A stretch of 64,000 nt of DNA from Cydia pomonella (GCF_033807575.1 NC_084721.1:2480001-2544000); one strand, 5' to 3'; positions 20,027 to 30,834 are shown, counted from the first letter of the stretch. The notes: generated by a model from the letters alone, not told the origin. A program made the numbers and translations.

Positions 20027-22377
20027 ATGGACGAAGACATCGCGCAAATATTGCATGAGTGGGGTCTGTCAGAATACTACGAGATATTCAAACGTAAGTC
20101 TTGTTTCCATTTTTTTATATTTAAATGTGATATCTGTAAAAAAAATTCTTTTGTGCCGTATTCTAATTTTAAAATGCCTACATAGACAATACATTAAAAA
20201 CACAATCTATCTCAAACATACTCCAACACGGAACAAAAATCAATCAACCGATATTGAGGTTGTATGTACCTATTGGAGTTACATGTGAATAATTTTCAAG
20301 CAAGTTTTGATATTTCTGATTCAGTTGTTTGTCGTTGTCGTGTCTAAACGTGTTTTAAAGTTATAATATGGCCCAGTGTGTCTGTTTGTCTGTTACTTCA
20401 CGCTTTAACGCTGAACCGATTTAGATGACATTTGGTATGGAGATAGTTTGAGTCCCGGGGAAGGAAATAGGATAGTTTTTATTCCAGAAATCGTGATTTA
20501 AGGGGGTGGAAGTTTGTATGAGAAATGACTTATTCCACGTAGATTAAGTCGTGGGCAAAAGCTAGTAGGTATAATAATATGCCTCCTACTAGTCCTACTG
20601 GGTAGTAAGTAATATTCCCAGCACCTTGTCAAATCTACCGCATCGGCACCGTTGCCGTTGCAGAGGTAGGGTAGTTTTCGTCCACATGTGTCAGTTTTCC
20701 TTATTTATATTCACGTACTTTCCAAAAGCTTAAAAGAAAGAAAGGGTTAAGTTTTGTTTGTATTTACAGAAAATAAGATCACCCTCAAAACATTCAACAT
20801 CATATTGGATCAGGGAATGATACAAGAACTAATTAAACCAATTGGAGACAGAGCCACATTCATAAGCAACTTAAATATTTGGAAACAAATATCAAATGAT
20901 GATGATGATGATTTCTCTCTTAGTCTTAGTCAGGTACCTATCTGCTTCAATATTTAGATAATTTAATAATATGACGTTGCATTATTGAAATAAATAATTA
21001 TTATGGGACAGTCTTACACAAACAGACCTAGTCCCACAGCACAGAATAAATAATAGTATTTTATACGGAATGGCCATGCTATGCCCGCCCCAATCTGAAT
21101 TACCTCACCCCACGGAGGCCGATTAGCGTTTGTCTCGGACTTTTGCCATAGTTCTATTGAGCCTGGGGTCCGCTCGGCAACCTAATCCCAGTAATTGGTG
21201 TAGGCATTATTTTTACGAAAGTGACTGATATCTGATCGTCCAACCCAGACAGGAAACTAGGACTTGTTGGGATTAGGTCAGGTTTCCTCACGATGTTTTC
21301 CGTCACTGAAAAGCGACTGGTAAATATCAAATGAAAACTCATTGGTACGAGTCGGGGTTTGAACCCAAGACCTCCAGATTAAAAGTTTGTTGTCTTACCG
21401 CCAGGCCACCAGCACTTATTAATCTATCTATAATAGATAGATATGCCTAAATAAATACTTAAATACATAGAAAACAACCATAACTCAGGAACAAACTTTA
21501 CTGCCGAGTATATAATACAACATTTTTCACCGCGCCACCGCGAAAAATACAAGTTATAAAATATTAAAAATTTAAGCCAAATTCATGCTTTCAAAATTAT
21601 ATAATTCAAAATCATCTCTTTAAAGTCCATCCTACCAGATAATGTAAAGAAACAAGTCAAAACTTACTTTCCCCACATCATGCGGATAAAATGCGTTTTT
21701 CTCCTCCGCTTTCTAAGGGATAAAGAACGTTCCGAGGTGGAGTGGTGAATTTTTTTTAAACAGTATAGATCAAAGATTGGTTGACTGGTAGTGAATGCCT
21801 TAAGGCATTAAGTCCGCCATTTGTACCTTCATGTATTGTGTAATAAAGATTAAATAAATAAATAAAGATTCTTGGAATTATTTTATGAACGTAACAATGC
21901 TATCTTTATACAAAACGACCTAAGATCCGTGAGTTCCCTAGGTACATTACGGTTAGGTATGAAAGGGTTCATGTAAATATGTTTTTTATACAAGGGACTA
22001 ATTAACTTGTGTTTTTTTAGGGGAGCAAATCGGACATTAATGTCGATGTGTTGAGTGAGAAACACAGAAACGTACCACCAATAAAGGATATTACCAACTT
22101 CCAAAGCAGTCAAGATGGATCCCCTTCTGACAGTAGCGTCAACACATCAATTAATCTACCACCAGTAAAGGACCTTACCAACGAAATCGAACAGTTGACA
22201 AGTGAGGTGTTATATTATATTACAGTCGCCAACAGATATATCGGAGCGGCCAAGTTGATCACAAAACAACGTCTTTATTGTCAAAGCGATATAGTGCACG
22301 TCCAGATATTTATGGGTACCTTGGCCGCTCCGATATATTTGATGGCAACTGTACAATGTAAAACCTTTTTTCTATAA
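20027..22377 (+). CDS. SAM-domain protein gene, three exons
   Basis: Exons 20027-20093, 20770-20933 and 22021-22377 give 195 codons. Donors are GTAAGT (20094) and GTACCT (20934); acceptors are TTTACAG and a T-rich ...TTTTTTTAG. The first ATG has a favourable context (AAAATGG). Exon 1 encodes MDEDIAQILHEWGLSEYYEI and exon 2 continues with KITLKTFNIILDQGMIQELI then KPIGDR: a SAM (sterile alpha motif) fold of ~65 residues, with the WGL..Y, LK.., LI and IGDR positions in place. SAM domains mediate protein-protein, and sometimes RNA, binding. Residues ~70-75 are an Asp run. Exon 3 is low-complexity and polar, with two PP(I/V)KD(I/L)TN repeats. From about residue 145 the frame reads through a MITE (22221-22353), so the C-terminus may be transposon-derived. 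Alternatively, exon 3 may splice at GTGAGG (22202) to unseen exons. Partner and role are unknown. Confidence 0.7.
20380..20572. repeat. Dispersed repeat in SAM-gene intron 1
   Basis: GTCTGTTTGTCTGTTACTTC, GAACCGATTTAGATGACATT and GTCGTGGGCAAAAGCTAGTA mark a repeat type that I recognise as common in lepidopteran genomes. Part of it recurs at 13080-13180. It lies wholly within intron 1 (20094-20769) and has no coding capacity. Confidence 0.6.
21000..21500 (-). mobile_element. SINE A interrupted by SINE B in intron 2
   Basis: SINE A pieces at 21000-21065 (GACAGTCTTACACAAACAGA) and 21435-21500 (AAATACTTAAATACATAGAA, TAACTCAGGAACAA) flank a SINE B copy at about 21080-21420. That copy has the GGTAAATATCAAATGA body and a tRNA-like head on the minus strand. 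The simplest reading is B inserted into an older A. Both lie in intron 2 of the SAM gene. Confidence 0.65.
22221..22353. mobile_element. TA-flanked MITE in last exon of SAM gene
   Basis: The termini CAGTCGCCAACAGATATATC followed by GGAGCGGCCAAG pair with the inverted right end (CTTGGCCGCTCCGATATATT then TGATGGCAACTG). TA lies on each side (22221-22222 and 22352-22353), as for Tc1/mariner insertions. I recognise the TATATCGGAGCGGCCAAG-type terminus as a common lepidopteran MITE. The host reading frame passes through it and stops 24 bases beyond. Confidence 0.8.
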
Positions 22378-22704
22378 ATGTGACTCACAATCAGTTTTGT
22401 TGCCTATTAATATAAAATAATGATTGATTTCATTTGAAGTTTTTTTTAAAACTAGACGTTTCCCAACTTTAGGAACCTGTTTTGTTCATATTGTGAAATA
22501 GGTTAAGGTGACTACATTATAATTACCTATTTAAGCTTTTCATAACATAAAATTAATATTGTATAGAAAATAGTCTACAGTTAATATTGAACTACATCGC
22601 ATTTATTATAACGCATAATAATTAATATATGTACATAATTATGTCTACTTATAATATTTCACAATTTGATTGCAACTTACGACTGACACGACTTGTCCCC
22701 AGCC

Positions 22705-22910
22705 TCTGCACAATATATAATAAATGAAATGCCAGATATTACTACTTCCCATGAAAAAGTGCTATTAAGTGGTTTTATGTTTTTATTTAAAAAATCAACG
22801 TTTTCGATAGAAGTCGAAAAAGATGTATCTGTTTTTTAATTCAAACAATAAGTACAGTTTACAGCAGTTTTGGGAAGTAGTATAATCAGGCATTTCATTT
22901 ATTGTGCAGA
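22705..22910. mobile_element. MITE with ~40-bp TIRs
   Basis: The left end TCTGCACAATATATAATAAA then TGAAATGCCAGATATTACTA is mirrored at the right end, which reads inverted TCTGCACAATAAATGAAATG then CCTGATTATACTACTTCCCA. The interior is AT-rich with no frame. The boundaries rest on the arm match; no clear TSD was found. Confidence 0.65.
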
Positions 22911-22928
22911 TGCCAAGGGATAAGTAAT

Positions 22929-23145
22929 ACAGTAGATACTACAAAGTTACGTAGTAGATACTACAAAGTTACGTAGTAGATACTACAAAGTTACGTAGTA
23001 GATACTACAAAGTAACATAGTAGATACTACAAAGTAACATAGTGGTTAATACCAAGTAACATAGTGCTTACTACCAAGTAACATGGTAGATACTACAAAG
23101 TAACATAGTGGTTACTACCAAGCAATATAGTATATACCACAACAT
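22929..23145. repeat. 22-bp minisatellite
   Basis: About nine units of GTAGATACTACAAAGTTACG plus TA. The first four are nearly identical; later units drift (GTGGTTACTACCAAGTAACA type). It ends at TATATACCACAAC. Each unit has weak internal dyad symmetry (GTAGATACTAC, GTAACATAG). Confidence 0.85.
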
Positions 23146-23369
23146 ATTTTTGGTAACGGATACAAAAGGCTGTAGTTATTTCAACAATACACATCCAGCA
23201 CTGTTAACAATTTAAGCCCTACTGCTTACTATGTAACATACTTACCCATACCATATAACTTTTACGAGAAGAGAATAGTTGAGTTTACTATTTGTAGAGT
23301 TGTCACATATAGTACGATAAAAATTGTAGGGTCTACCGAATTCTCGTTACAACAACCAGATTTTTTTTT

Positions 23370-23600
23370 CCGTGTGTGTAAGAGGGGGCGCTAACTCAGT
23401 TGTACATATTTTTATGAGGACGGGTGGTATTTCGTCAATACCGAAACTATATTTATTTTTAAGCTGCTTTATTATTTTAATTATTTCGCTTTCCGTAACC
23501 GGCCGTACAAATATTGAGTTATTAACGGGCGTATGCACGCAACGCGCGCGCGCCGGGCTGGCTCCGGCTCCAAAGTTAGTTTCGCCTACCGACGCGCGAG
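23370..23600 (-). pseudogene. LINE fragment, endonuclease-RT linker region
   Basis: The minus strand encodes NNSIFVRPVTESEIIKIIKQ then LKNKYSFGIDEIPPVLIK, a segment that precedes the RT domain in CR1/Jockey-type LINEs. In this family it lies just upstream of the EGIFPELLKIAKIKPIF piece seen at 19168-19332. It is an isolated fragment of about 75 residues, with no RT motif and no tail. Confidence 0.65.
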
Positions 23601-23880
23601 ATGTGACAATAAACCACGGCACTGGGAGACTTTGGCACAAGATCGGCTGAAGTGGAGCCATACAGTGAGTACATCAGTACAACAATGCAAGCCTTCGAAG
23701 AGAAGAGGCGAGTGGAACACGATGCGAAACGTGACGAGTTAAATGCCCCACCACCTGCGGTCATCAATTACAATTTTGTCGGAGGGGTGACCTGCAGTGA
23801 ATGTGGCCGTACATTTGCTGCTAAATAGGTTATGTTAGCCACCTGAGAGCTCACGAACGTCGGTCTCATTAACCAGTCCT
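23600..23880 (+). pseudogene. Degenerate LINE 3' end with zinc-finger-like motif
   Basis: In three plus frames one can read LAQDRLKWSHTVSTSV, then KRRVEHDAKRDE, then VTCSECGRTFAAK and SHLRAHERR. This order (DRxxWxx, basic helix, C-x2-C...H-x4-H-like end) is how several LINE polyproteins terminate. Stops and shifts separate the blocks. It lies head-on to the minus-strand LINE scrap beside it. Confidence 0.5.
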
Positions 23881-24760
23881 AAACAATCGCCTTGGTCGAA
23901 ACTGGCCAGCAGTGGCAGCATGGTTCCATTTTTATCGCTTGTCACGATGCCCGTCACTTTCGCACTTATGTACTTGTTAGAACGTGACAGATATGTTGAC
24001 AAATGATAAAGAGCCGATCATCTTAGCCCTACTGGACATTATGATGATGACATAAGTACTCATTCTATGCAGACAAAATCGTAGGCAGATATTTATAATG
24101 TATCAATGACGTAAATCAAATGGAATTTAATTAATTGAATTGTTTACGAGTTCAGCAGACTGTTTAATGTAAATATGAGGACATAAATTATTCATTACTC
24201 CCTTGTGCGGGAAAGCTCGAGTGTTTATTTTAGCAATTAAGATTTTTGACAACGGTTTCAGAGTTTTCGTCATTAATTTTAATGGTCCAAATCTCGCACA
24301 TACTTAAATCGAATTTATATTACGATGTCCTTATGTAAGTGTGTTTTATTAAAAAAAACACGTGTTAGTGTTTTATATATTGACTGTCAATAAATTTGGC
24401 AGAAAATGTAAACAAAAAAAATATTACGAATTCAGTTAATTTTGGAAATTGAGATATCTTATAAACCGTTGTAATAAGAGTCCCATTTTGGAATTATCCC
24501 CTACTTTTTTAGTATTTTTTTTTACCTTAAATACCTACATCTTACATAAAAATTGATATAGAGTCCGTCTACGCTAAGTTTGCATGCAGGTAGTGACAAT
24601 TTTTTTCAAATTAGTCCTACTATAAGAGTCTATCCACTTAAGACTATGGCAAGTTAAATCATCTGGAAACTGCATAAATTTTTAATGAATTAATTGTATC
24701 ACCAAGTTTCAAAATAATATTTCCCTAACAGCTATTAAATTAAGTACCGCAAGGTTACAC
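23881..24760. other. No gene recognised
   Basis: AT-rich sequence with no credible coding frame and no repeat that I can pair within the window. Confidence 0.4.
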
Positions 24761-24762
24761 TA

Positions 24763-25016
24763 ATAAATAAATATAAATATAATAGGACATTATTACACAA
24801 ATGGAGTAAGTCCCGCAGTAAGCTCAATAACGCTTGTGTTGAGGGTACTTAGACAACGATATATATAATATATAAATACTTAAATACATAGAAAACACCC
24901 ATGACTCAGGAACAAATATCCATGCTCATCACAAGAATAAATGCCCTTACCAGGAATTGAACCCGGGACCATCAGCTTCGTAGGCAGGGTCACTACCCAC
25001 TAGGCCAAACCGGTCG
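24763..25016 (-). mobile_element. tRNA-derived SINE, family A, near full length
   Basis: On the minus strand it begins ACGACCGGTTTGGCCTAGTG, with a box A (TGGCCTAGTGGGTAGTG) and a box B (GGGTTCAATTCC). The body carries CATGGGTGTTTTCTATGTAT and the end TGTGTAATAATGTCC, with an AT-rich (ATTT)n tail. Other copies: 32637-32890, 43953-44190, 45579-45810, 50193-50440, plus fragments. The LINE at 25020 starts right at its tRNA-like head. Confidence 0.85.
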
Positions 25017-25072
25017 TCAAAATTTTCAAATAAAAGACATGTTAAGATTGTTTACCGTTTTTCTAATGCTAA

Positions 25073-27607
25073 AAACCGATCTATATATGTATTTATCGAT
25101 CCAATACTGAGGGCGATTTTACTGTATTTTTGAATCAATTAGAGTTATTGTTAAGCTCAATAATAAACGAAAATGCCCATATTTTGATAATGGGCGATAT
25201 AAATATCGACCTATTGCAAACCACGAAGCAGAAACGTGAATTATTGGGCCTTTTGGATTTATTCAACCTTAAGTCACACGTAAATTTTCCAACGAGAATT
25301 CAGGGTACATCCAAAACGTGTTTAGACCACGGCTATGCTGATTTAATGAGGGAGCAATTGAAAGCATACCCTGTCGATCGCGCGATTAGTGACCATCTCG
25401 CAGTATGTGTCGAAATATATATCCCAGATAAGAATCACCGCCCAAGCTATTGCTTGAGGCGGCTGCTGACTCAAAATAAATTATTTACATTTTTGGATTC
25501 AATTGGACATATTGACTGGCTTAATTTTGCGCATGGGGATGCCGATTTCGATAATATAATGACGGCTTTCGCAAATAAGTTCAATTTTCACTTTCCACTA
25601 CAAAAAGTCGCAGTTGTAGGTAAAGAAAAATCATGGTGTAACAGTAAGACAAGCGAAAGCAAAAACTTTGTTCAACTTTTGTGCATGCTGCGGAGGTTTC
25701 ACCCAAATAACAGAGAACTGCATAATTTATATCTGTCTAGTAAATGTAAACACGACGGTTTGCTTAAAAGGGTAAAAAGAGAATACCTAAACCGATCGAT
25801 TGCTAATGCACCTAACACTTCCAGGTCCCTTTGGCGTATGATAAAATCACAAACTAACAAGGGATCGCGGGGGGGAGACACGCTGAGCGTGCTGCGTCAT
25901 GCAGTGTGCGGCCCAACTGGCTCGGACGCTCAGCTTGCCGAATCACTCAACGCGTACTACCTATCTGTCGTGCGTGATACGCCACAGAGACCTGATATTG
26001 CGAATGCAATGAATTATCTGCGAATGAACGTCTCAAGTGTTGCAAAGACAATGTTTCTTGCGCCATTTACAGTTGAGGAACTTATGTCAATAATAAAAAA
26101 GATAAAGCCTAAGGGCACTAAAGATATATACGGTCTACCTACTTATATATTGCGTAGTCTTCCAGGTAACTTTTTGCATTCATTGTGCTACTTATTTAAT
26201 CAGTCCGTGTGCAACGGTAATTATCCAGTCACTCTAAAGAAAGTAAAGGTAACACCTGTTTATAAAGGGAAGGGCTCTCAGAAAGAACAAAAATGTTACA
26301 GGCCAATATCGATTGTCCCATCTGTGTCGAAAATGTTCGAGATGGGATTGTGTAATCGATTAATAAAATTCTTAATTATGAATAAGTCGCTCTGTGAACA
26401 GCAGTACGCCTACCAAATCGGTAAATCCACGACCGGTGCCGCTCGACTATTGTTGCGAACGGTGTTGGACAAATTGGAAAATAGGAAGCGCGTAGCTGCT
26501 GTTTTCTTTGATCTATCACGTGCGTTCGATCTAGTCGACCACAATCTCATCGCGAGCAAGCTGAACCATTACGGCATCCGTGGAATTGCTCAGAAGGTCA
26601 TTATGTCGTTCTTGAGTGACAGGGAGCAATCCACGGATGTTAATAATGAACGATCGAGTCTTAACCTGATAGGGGACAGGTCTGTGCCCCAGGGATCAAA
26701 TATAGGAAATAATATATTTCTTATCCTAATGAACGACCTTCCCTTTGACTCGCCTATTGTGGACTTTATAATGTACGCAGACGACATCTGTGCCATCGTG
26801 AATGCAGAGAGTAGGGACCAACTGCTAAGAAATGTTCAGTCTGTCATTCTGCGCCTCTCGGATTGGTTCACTGTTAACGGAATGATTCTAAACCTTGAAA
26901 AAACAAGCCTTACAGAATTTAACTTGAAGCGAGGCACAGATGCAGCTACCACATCAAACTCGGTACTCGTACAAAATACCGCCGTCAACTTTGTTACGCA
27001 TGCTAAGTTCTTGGGTTTTACTCTGGACTCCGGCCTGCAATGGCAGAAACATATTGACAGGATATGCAGCAAACTCAACTCAGCCTACTACATAATATCT
27101 CGGCTTATGCCCATCCTGTCTAAGGAAAACTTAATAATAGCCTACCACGCATACTGTCACTCTGTTTTGTCGTATGGAGTAGATTTATGGGGCTTGGCTG
27201 CAGACAGGGACAGACCATTCATCATACAAAAGAAAATTATAAGGAAAATGGCACGGGTGGCACCTGATGCACCAGCTCGTCAGTTATTTATGGACTTCCA
27301 TATTCTAACGCTACCTTCATTGTTAATTCTAGAGGTAGTTAAATATGTTAGGCTAAATTTAGAAAAGTTTCCAAGGAAAATATGGACCAGCAACCGCTTC
27401 CAGGACCAGAGGCGACATGACCTAGAATTGCCGAAACATAGATTAAGAAAATCTGCTCTCTGCTTACACGTATTAGGACCTAAACTTTATAATAAGATTC
27501 CGATGAATATAAAAAACGCTCGCACCAAATTAGGATTTATATTGAAACTGAAGTCGTTTCTAATCCAGAAGGCCTATTATTCCGTAGCTGAATTCTTGGA
27601 TGAATAG
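25073..27607 (+). CDS. LINE endonuclease-reverse transcriptase, N-truncated
   Basis: A single open frame of about 845 codons, from the codon after a stop at 25070-25072 to TAG at 27607. Numbering from 25130: the C-terminal part of an APE-type endonuclease, with GDINID (22-27) and SDH (87-89). The RT domain follows, with YRPISIVPSVSKMFE, FFDLSRAFDLVDH (D461), PQGS (520-523) and YADD (549-552). The thumb and C-terminal tail end KAYYSVAEFLDE. This is the CR1/Jockey-like group. The N-terminal half of the endonuclease is missing, so the copy is 5'-truncated, yet the remaining frame is uninterrupted, which points to recent insertion. The true start codon is absent. Nicking the target and reverse-transcribing its own RNA would be its job if complete. 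Confidence 0.88.
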   Translation, partial: KPIYICIYRSNTEGDFTVFLNQLELLLSSIINENAHILIMGDINIDLLQTTKQKRELLGLLDLFNLKSHVNFPTRIQGTSKTCLDHGYADLMREQLKAYPVDRAISDHLAVCVEIYIPDKNHRPSYCLRRLLTQNKLFTFLDSIGHIDWLNFAHGDADFDNIMTAFANKFNFHFPLQKVAVVGKEKSWCNSKTSESKNFVQLLCMLRRFHPNNRELHNLYLSSKCKHDGLLKRVKREYLNRSIANAPNTSRSLWRMIKSQTNKGSRGGDTLSVLRHAVCGPTGSDAQLAESLNAYYLSVVRDTPQRPDIANAMNYLRMNVSSVAKTMFLAPFTVEELMSIIKKIKPKGTKDIYGLPTYILRSLPGNFLHSLCYLFNQSVCNGNYPVTLKKVKVTPVYKGKGSQKEQKCYRPISIVPSVSKMFEMGLCNRLIKFLIMNKSLCEQQYAYQIGKSTTGAARLLLRTVLDKLENRKRVAAVFFDLSRAFDLVDHNLIASKLNHYGIRGIAQKVIMSFLSDREQSTDVNNERSSLNLIGDRSVPQGSNIGNNIFLILMNDLPFDSPIVDFIMYADDICAIVNAESRDQLLRNVQSVILRLSDWFTVNGMILNLEKTSLTEFNLKRGTDAATTSNSVLVQNTAVNFVTHAKFLGFTLDSGLQWQKHIDRICSKLNSAYYIISRLMPILSKENLIIAYHAYCHSVLSYGVDLWGLAADRDRPFIIQKKIIRKMARVAPDAPARQLFMDFHILTLPSLLILEVVKYVRLNLEKFPRKIWTSNRFQDQRRHDLELPKHRLRKSALCLHVLGPKLYNKIPMNIKNARTKLGFILKLKSFLIQKAYYSVAEFLDE

Positions 27608-27785
27608 CCTATTAATGTATTAATTTTAATTATTCTTTAAAATGACATATTTTGTATTTTTATTGTTGTATCTTCCTTTGTACTAATGTAATTATATTTG
27701 ACATCCATCATGCACCTATGTACCTAATAAAAATGTAACACTGACAATGTATAACTAATACAAATAAATGAATATGAATATGAAA
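27608..27785 (+). other. LINE 3'UTR with AATATG-type tail
   Basis: AT-rich 3'UTR of the LINE ending at 27607. AATAAA-like motifs (27727, 27765) precede short AATATG repeats (GAATATGAATATGAAAATAT) at about 27769-27788. A short-repeat tail instead of poly(A) fits CR1-type elements. Confidence 0.65.
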
Positions 27786-27789
27786 ATAT

Positions 27790-28430
27790 ATGCGCCTATG
27801 CATTCAATCATTGTACTCACCATAAACCGACTACTTCCAGTCGGTGGCGCAGCATAAGGTATCCCCAGGAACTAAAATAACATTATATATTTAAAAAAAA
27901 CAAATAAAAAACAAAACACTTAGTAACAGTCCTGCGTCATGCCAGGCGCAAAGGTGCCCAGCACGTTTGCTACTTAACCGCGTTCAATCGAGATGGATAA
28001 CCTTTGCAACAAGTATGACCCGGAGTGGGGACCAAAGCCTGTACTTTAAATTTTAATATTAATATTTTCCAATATAATTATCCGTGCACGCTACAAAATA
28101 CCAGGACTTAAAAGTTAAAGAAGTTCGTTAGGAATTCGAAATTAATTCAATTCCAAGTCAATTGGTCATTGAATATGTATGGCGTTTTAGGCTTTTAGGA
28201 ACTTGATGAAAATATTACAGTCAAAATTAATACCGACGTTGACGAGCCTTTTATTGCAAATTCCCTCGATTTTGAGGCTTAAGTTAGTTAATACTGATGA
28301 AACAATGCTGGGTTGGATTTTATTTTAAGACTGTTTTAGGGGCTTTCCACAAAATTGTTAACTTTTTCGTGGACGTGACGCGTTATTTTAATAACCTACA
28401 GAAATCAGTATTGTGTACCGTTTAGTTAAT
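27790..28430. other. No gene recognised
   Basis: No coding frame and no shared repeat noted here. Confidence 0.4.
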
Positions 28431-28435
28431 AAGTT

Positions 28436-28712
28436 TTTGGCAAAAATTTCACTTGTGGTGCATGCTTTTATCGCTGACTGTACTTTTTTTCCACAGGCAA
28501 CTAATACTCATCGAGACAATTCTAAAAACCCCAAACACAATTAGGTTGCGTTGTTTTATCACAGAGTTCCTATGGCTACCTCCTGTCTCCGTCTTCAAAT
28601 CAGCTTGATGGTACCATAATATTGCATTGTCACCCGACTTATATGTATGCAAATTTTCTGCTTGCAAGATTTGTTCCATACATACAGGGCAAGTTAAATA
28701 AAAGCTTGTAAA
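28436..28712. mobile_element. Inverted-terminal repeat family C, copy 1
   Basis: GTTTTTGGCAAAAATTTCAC leads into TGCTTTTATCGCTGACTGTA, CAGGCAACTAATACTCATCG and CACAGAGTTCCTATGG. The right end AATAAAAGCTTGTAAAA is the inverse of the ACAAGCTTTTAT seen at the left of the copy at 49602. Copies: 49602-49830 and, on the other strand, a piece at 51590-51775. The class is uncertain (MITE or SINE-like). Confidence 0.65.
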
Positions 28713-28714
28713 AA

Positions 28715-29525
28715 CTAAGTTAAAATATAGAGTACTTTTCGGGTATGTAAGATGGGAGAACGCTCTATTCTTGAAGGTTTGACGGTCGAATCGGTACGGA
28801 AATACCTCGGGCGACGGTTCATCCCACATTTGATTAAGCAACTTATGGACATTATTAAAACAAAAACCAGACTGCTTACATATATTGTTTTTCCACTAGC
28901 TTTCATTTGAAACCCATATTGCTATGGTAAGAAAGAATCCCTTTTCATTTGAAGGCGCCATTATCAAAATTTATATAGCCTATGTACTACCACGATTTTG
29001 ACGATTTCTACGATATCTCAGACGTCAAAAACCGTCCAGCCGTTTGGGCTGTTAGGGCGTGCCAGAGAAATGTATACGCTTGAAAATTATTATCCTCTTG
29101 TGCGGGTAGTTCCAAAAACTGGCGCGGCTAGGTGTTGATGTCAACTTTAGCCAGTCTTCTCCGAGACCACGGGGCAACACCGTCCTCGTCGGAGGTAAAT
29201 TTAAAACTGAATACACGGTTAAGTCCCATTTCTATAATTTAATAACATTACTCTCCTTCTGACGCAGTCGGGTAATAAAACCGAAAACACGCTCGGGCTA
29301 AACAAAACGGCCCGCGCCTAAAACGCGGAATCTTATGAATAGGGCTCTAACGAGCGCTTGACGATCGCTAATGAACTTTTTGTCACCCCGGCTGGGATAT
29401 TTAGTGATTTTTCACTAAATATGACACAAATAGTGATGACTTTATGATACAACTAGGGAATAAATCAAATACCTATGTGTTGTTGAGTAGACACACTACT
29501 ATAATATAAATTATAAAGTTTTAAA
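28715..29525. other. No gene recognised
   Basis: Only short overlapping frames without recognisable domains. A ~20-bp ACTAAATAT hairpin (TATTTAGTGA...TCACTAAATA) sits at about 29399-29420. Confidence 0.4.
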
Positions 29526-29527
29526 TT

Positions 29528-29606
29528 ATAACTAGGCTCTCTGAAACATGTCGCGCAGGTGCCTAAATATATACGTGAGTGCAAACCGTAGAATTAGTTT
29601 AATATA
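29528..29606. repeat. Family D fragment
   Basis: CTAGGCTCTCTGAAACATGT, then CGCGCAGGTG and ACCGTAGAATTAGTTTAATA, matches the right arm of the element at 10415-10620. Confidence 0.6.
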
Positions 29607-29904
29607 GGTACCACCGGACTTGTTTTTCTCTTTCTTACTATTGTCCACGCATGACACTCGTAGTCCAATACATGCACGTATAATAAATAATTAACTTTGG
29701 TGATACATAGGTGGTAAAATATCACTGATTGTAAGCGGACGAGCAACCGTCCGTCGCAAGATTGCTGAGAGAATGGCCGCTGCCGGCCCCACTTCCCCGC
29801 GCCCCGCACCATGCATTGCGTCGGCGACGTCTCCCGAAGTTGCCCGAACAAAGACGAGGCGTTAACAACAATAAATTATAATTTGTAATGTTTAAGGAAG
29901 GTAT

Positions 29905-30043
29905 CTTCTTCTTCTTTATCCTCGCCTCATCCCGTTACGCGGGGTCGGCTTTCCTAATCTTGAGGCGCCACTTTGATCGCTGATAAGCGTCGTCACTGGA
30001 CAGGCCCAACTCCTTCATATCTCTTCGGACATTCGTCAGCCAG
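29905..30043. repeat. Dispersed repeat R, left part (split by hAT)
   Basis: This stretch contains TCATCCCGTTACGCGGGGTC and GATCGCTGATAAGCGTCGTC, a repeat type that I recognise from Lepidoptera. It breaks off at TCAGCCAG and resumes at 31817, because the hAT-like element below was inserted here. Confidence 0.7.
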
Positions 30044-30282
30044 TAGGGCGTGCAGTCCCGGGACCGGTTCCTAGTTTTTCATTTCCCGGTACCGGGTCGG
30101 AGCCGGTACCGGGATTCCCGGTACTCCCGGTTCTTTATGCTGAGCTGAATTATTTTTATATATTTTGTTTGACATCATTTAACTGTGAATCTTGCAACTA
30201 ACTTTAATAATAATGAAAAGGAATCGCAGGAATAATTAAGAATTTTTTATAGAATAAAAAACAGTTTTAGGAATAATTTTTT

Positions 30283-30640
30283 TTTTTTTTTATACTACGT
30301 CGGTGGCAAACAAGCATACGGCCCGCCTGATGGTAAGCAGTCTCCGTAGCCTATGCACTATGAGTTACATGCGCGTTGCCGACCCTAAACCCGCCCCCCC
30401 TCGTTGAGCTCTGGCAACCTTACTTACCGGCAGGAACACAACACTATGAGTAGGGTCTAGTGTTAATTGGCTGCGGTTTTCTGTAAGGTGGAGGTACTCC
30501 CCCAGTTGGGCTCTGCTCTAGATCTGGAATGACATCCACTGGCTGTGCCCTACCACACAAAGCGAGATGAAATTCACAATGCCCATACCTCTCTTTTGGG
30601 CGTAGTTTAAGGACGTACCCCCGGGTCCAAAATACACTTT
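30283..30640 (-). repeat. LINE tail Z nested in hAT element
   Basis: It starts with a T-run (A-tail on the minus strand) and TATACTACGTCGGTGGCAAA, then CATACGGCCCGCCTGATGGT, and runs to GGACGTACCC. It is a fuller relative of the 594-925 copy. It must be younger than, or co-mobilised with, the surrounding hAT-like element. Confidence 0.75.
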
Positions 30641-30834
30641 AATCAGTCTTTATAGTTACTTTAATCAGTCTTAATTGATTAATCAGTTAACAGTGTCATT
30701 GATCATAACCATAATGTTATGAATCATGTGTAGTAAGTAATACTTACAAACACCATAATATTTTAAAAATTATTATCATGATATTGTGAACTATCATAAT
30801 TATCATAATATTGTAATTAAAAAAAAAAAAAAAA

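Noticed and set aside
22929..23145. CRISPR-like array
   Set aside because: Units are contiguous with no unique spacers, and the genome is eukaryotic; it is a minisatellite.
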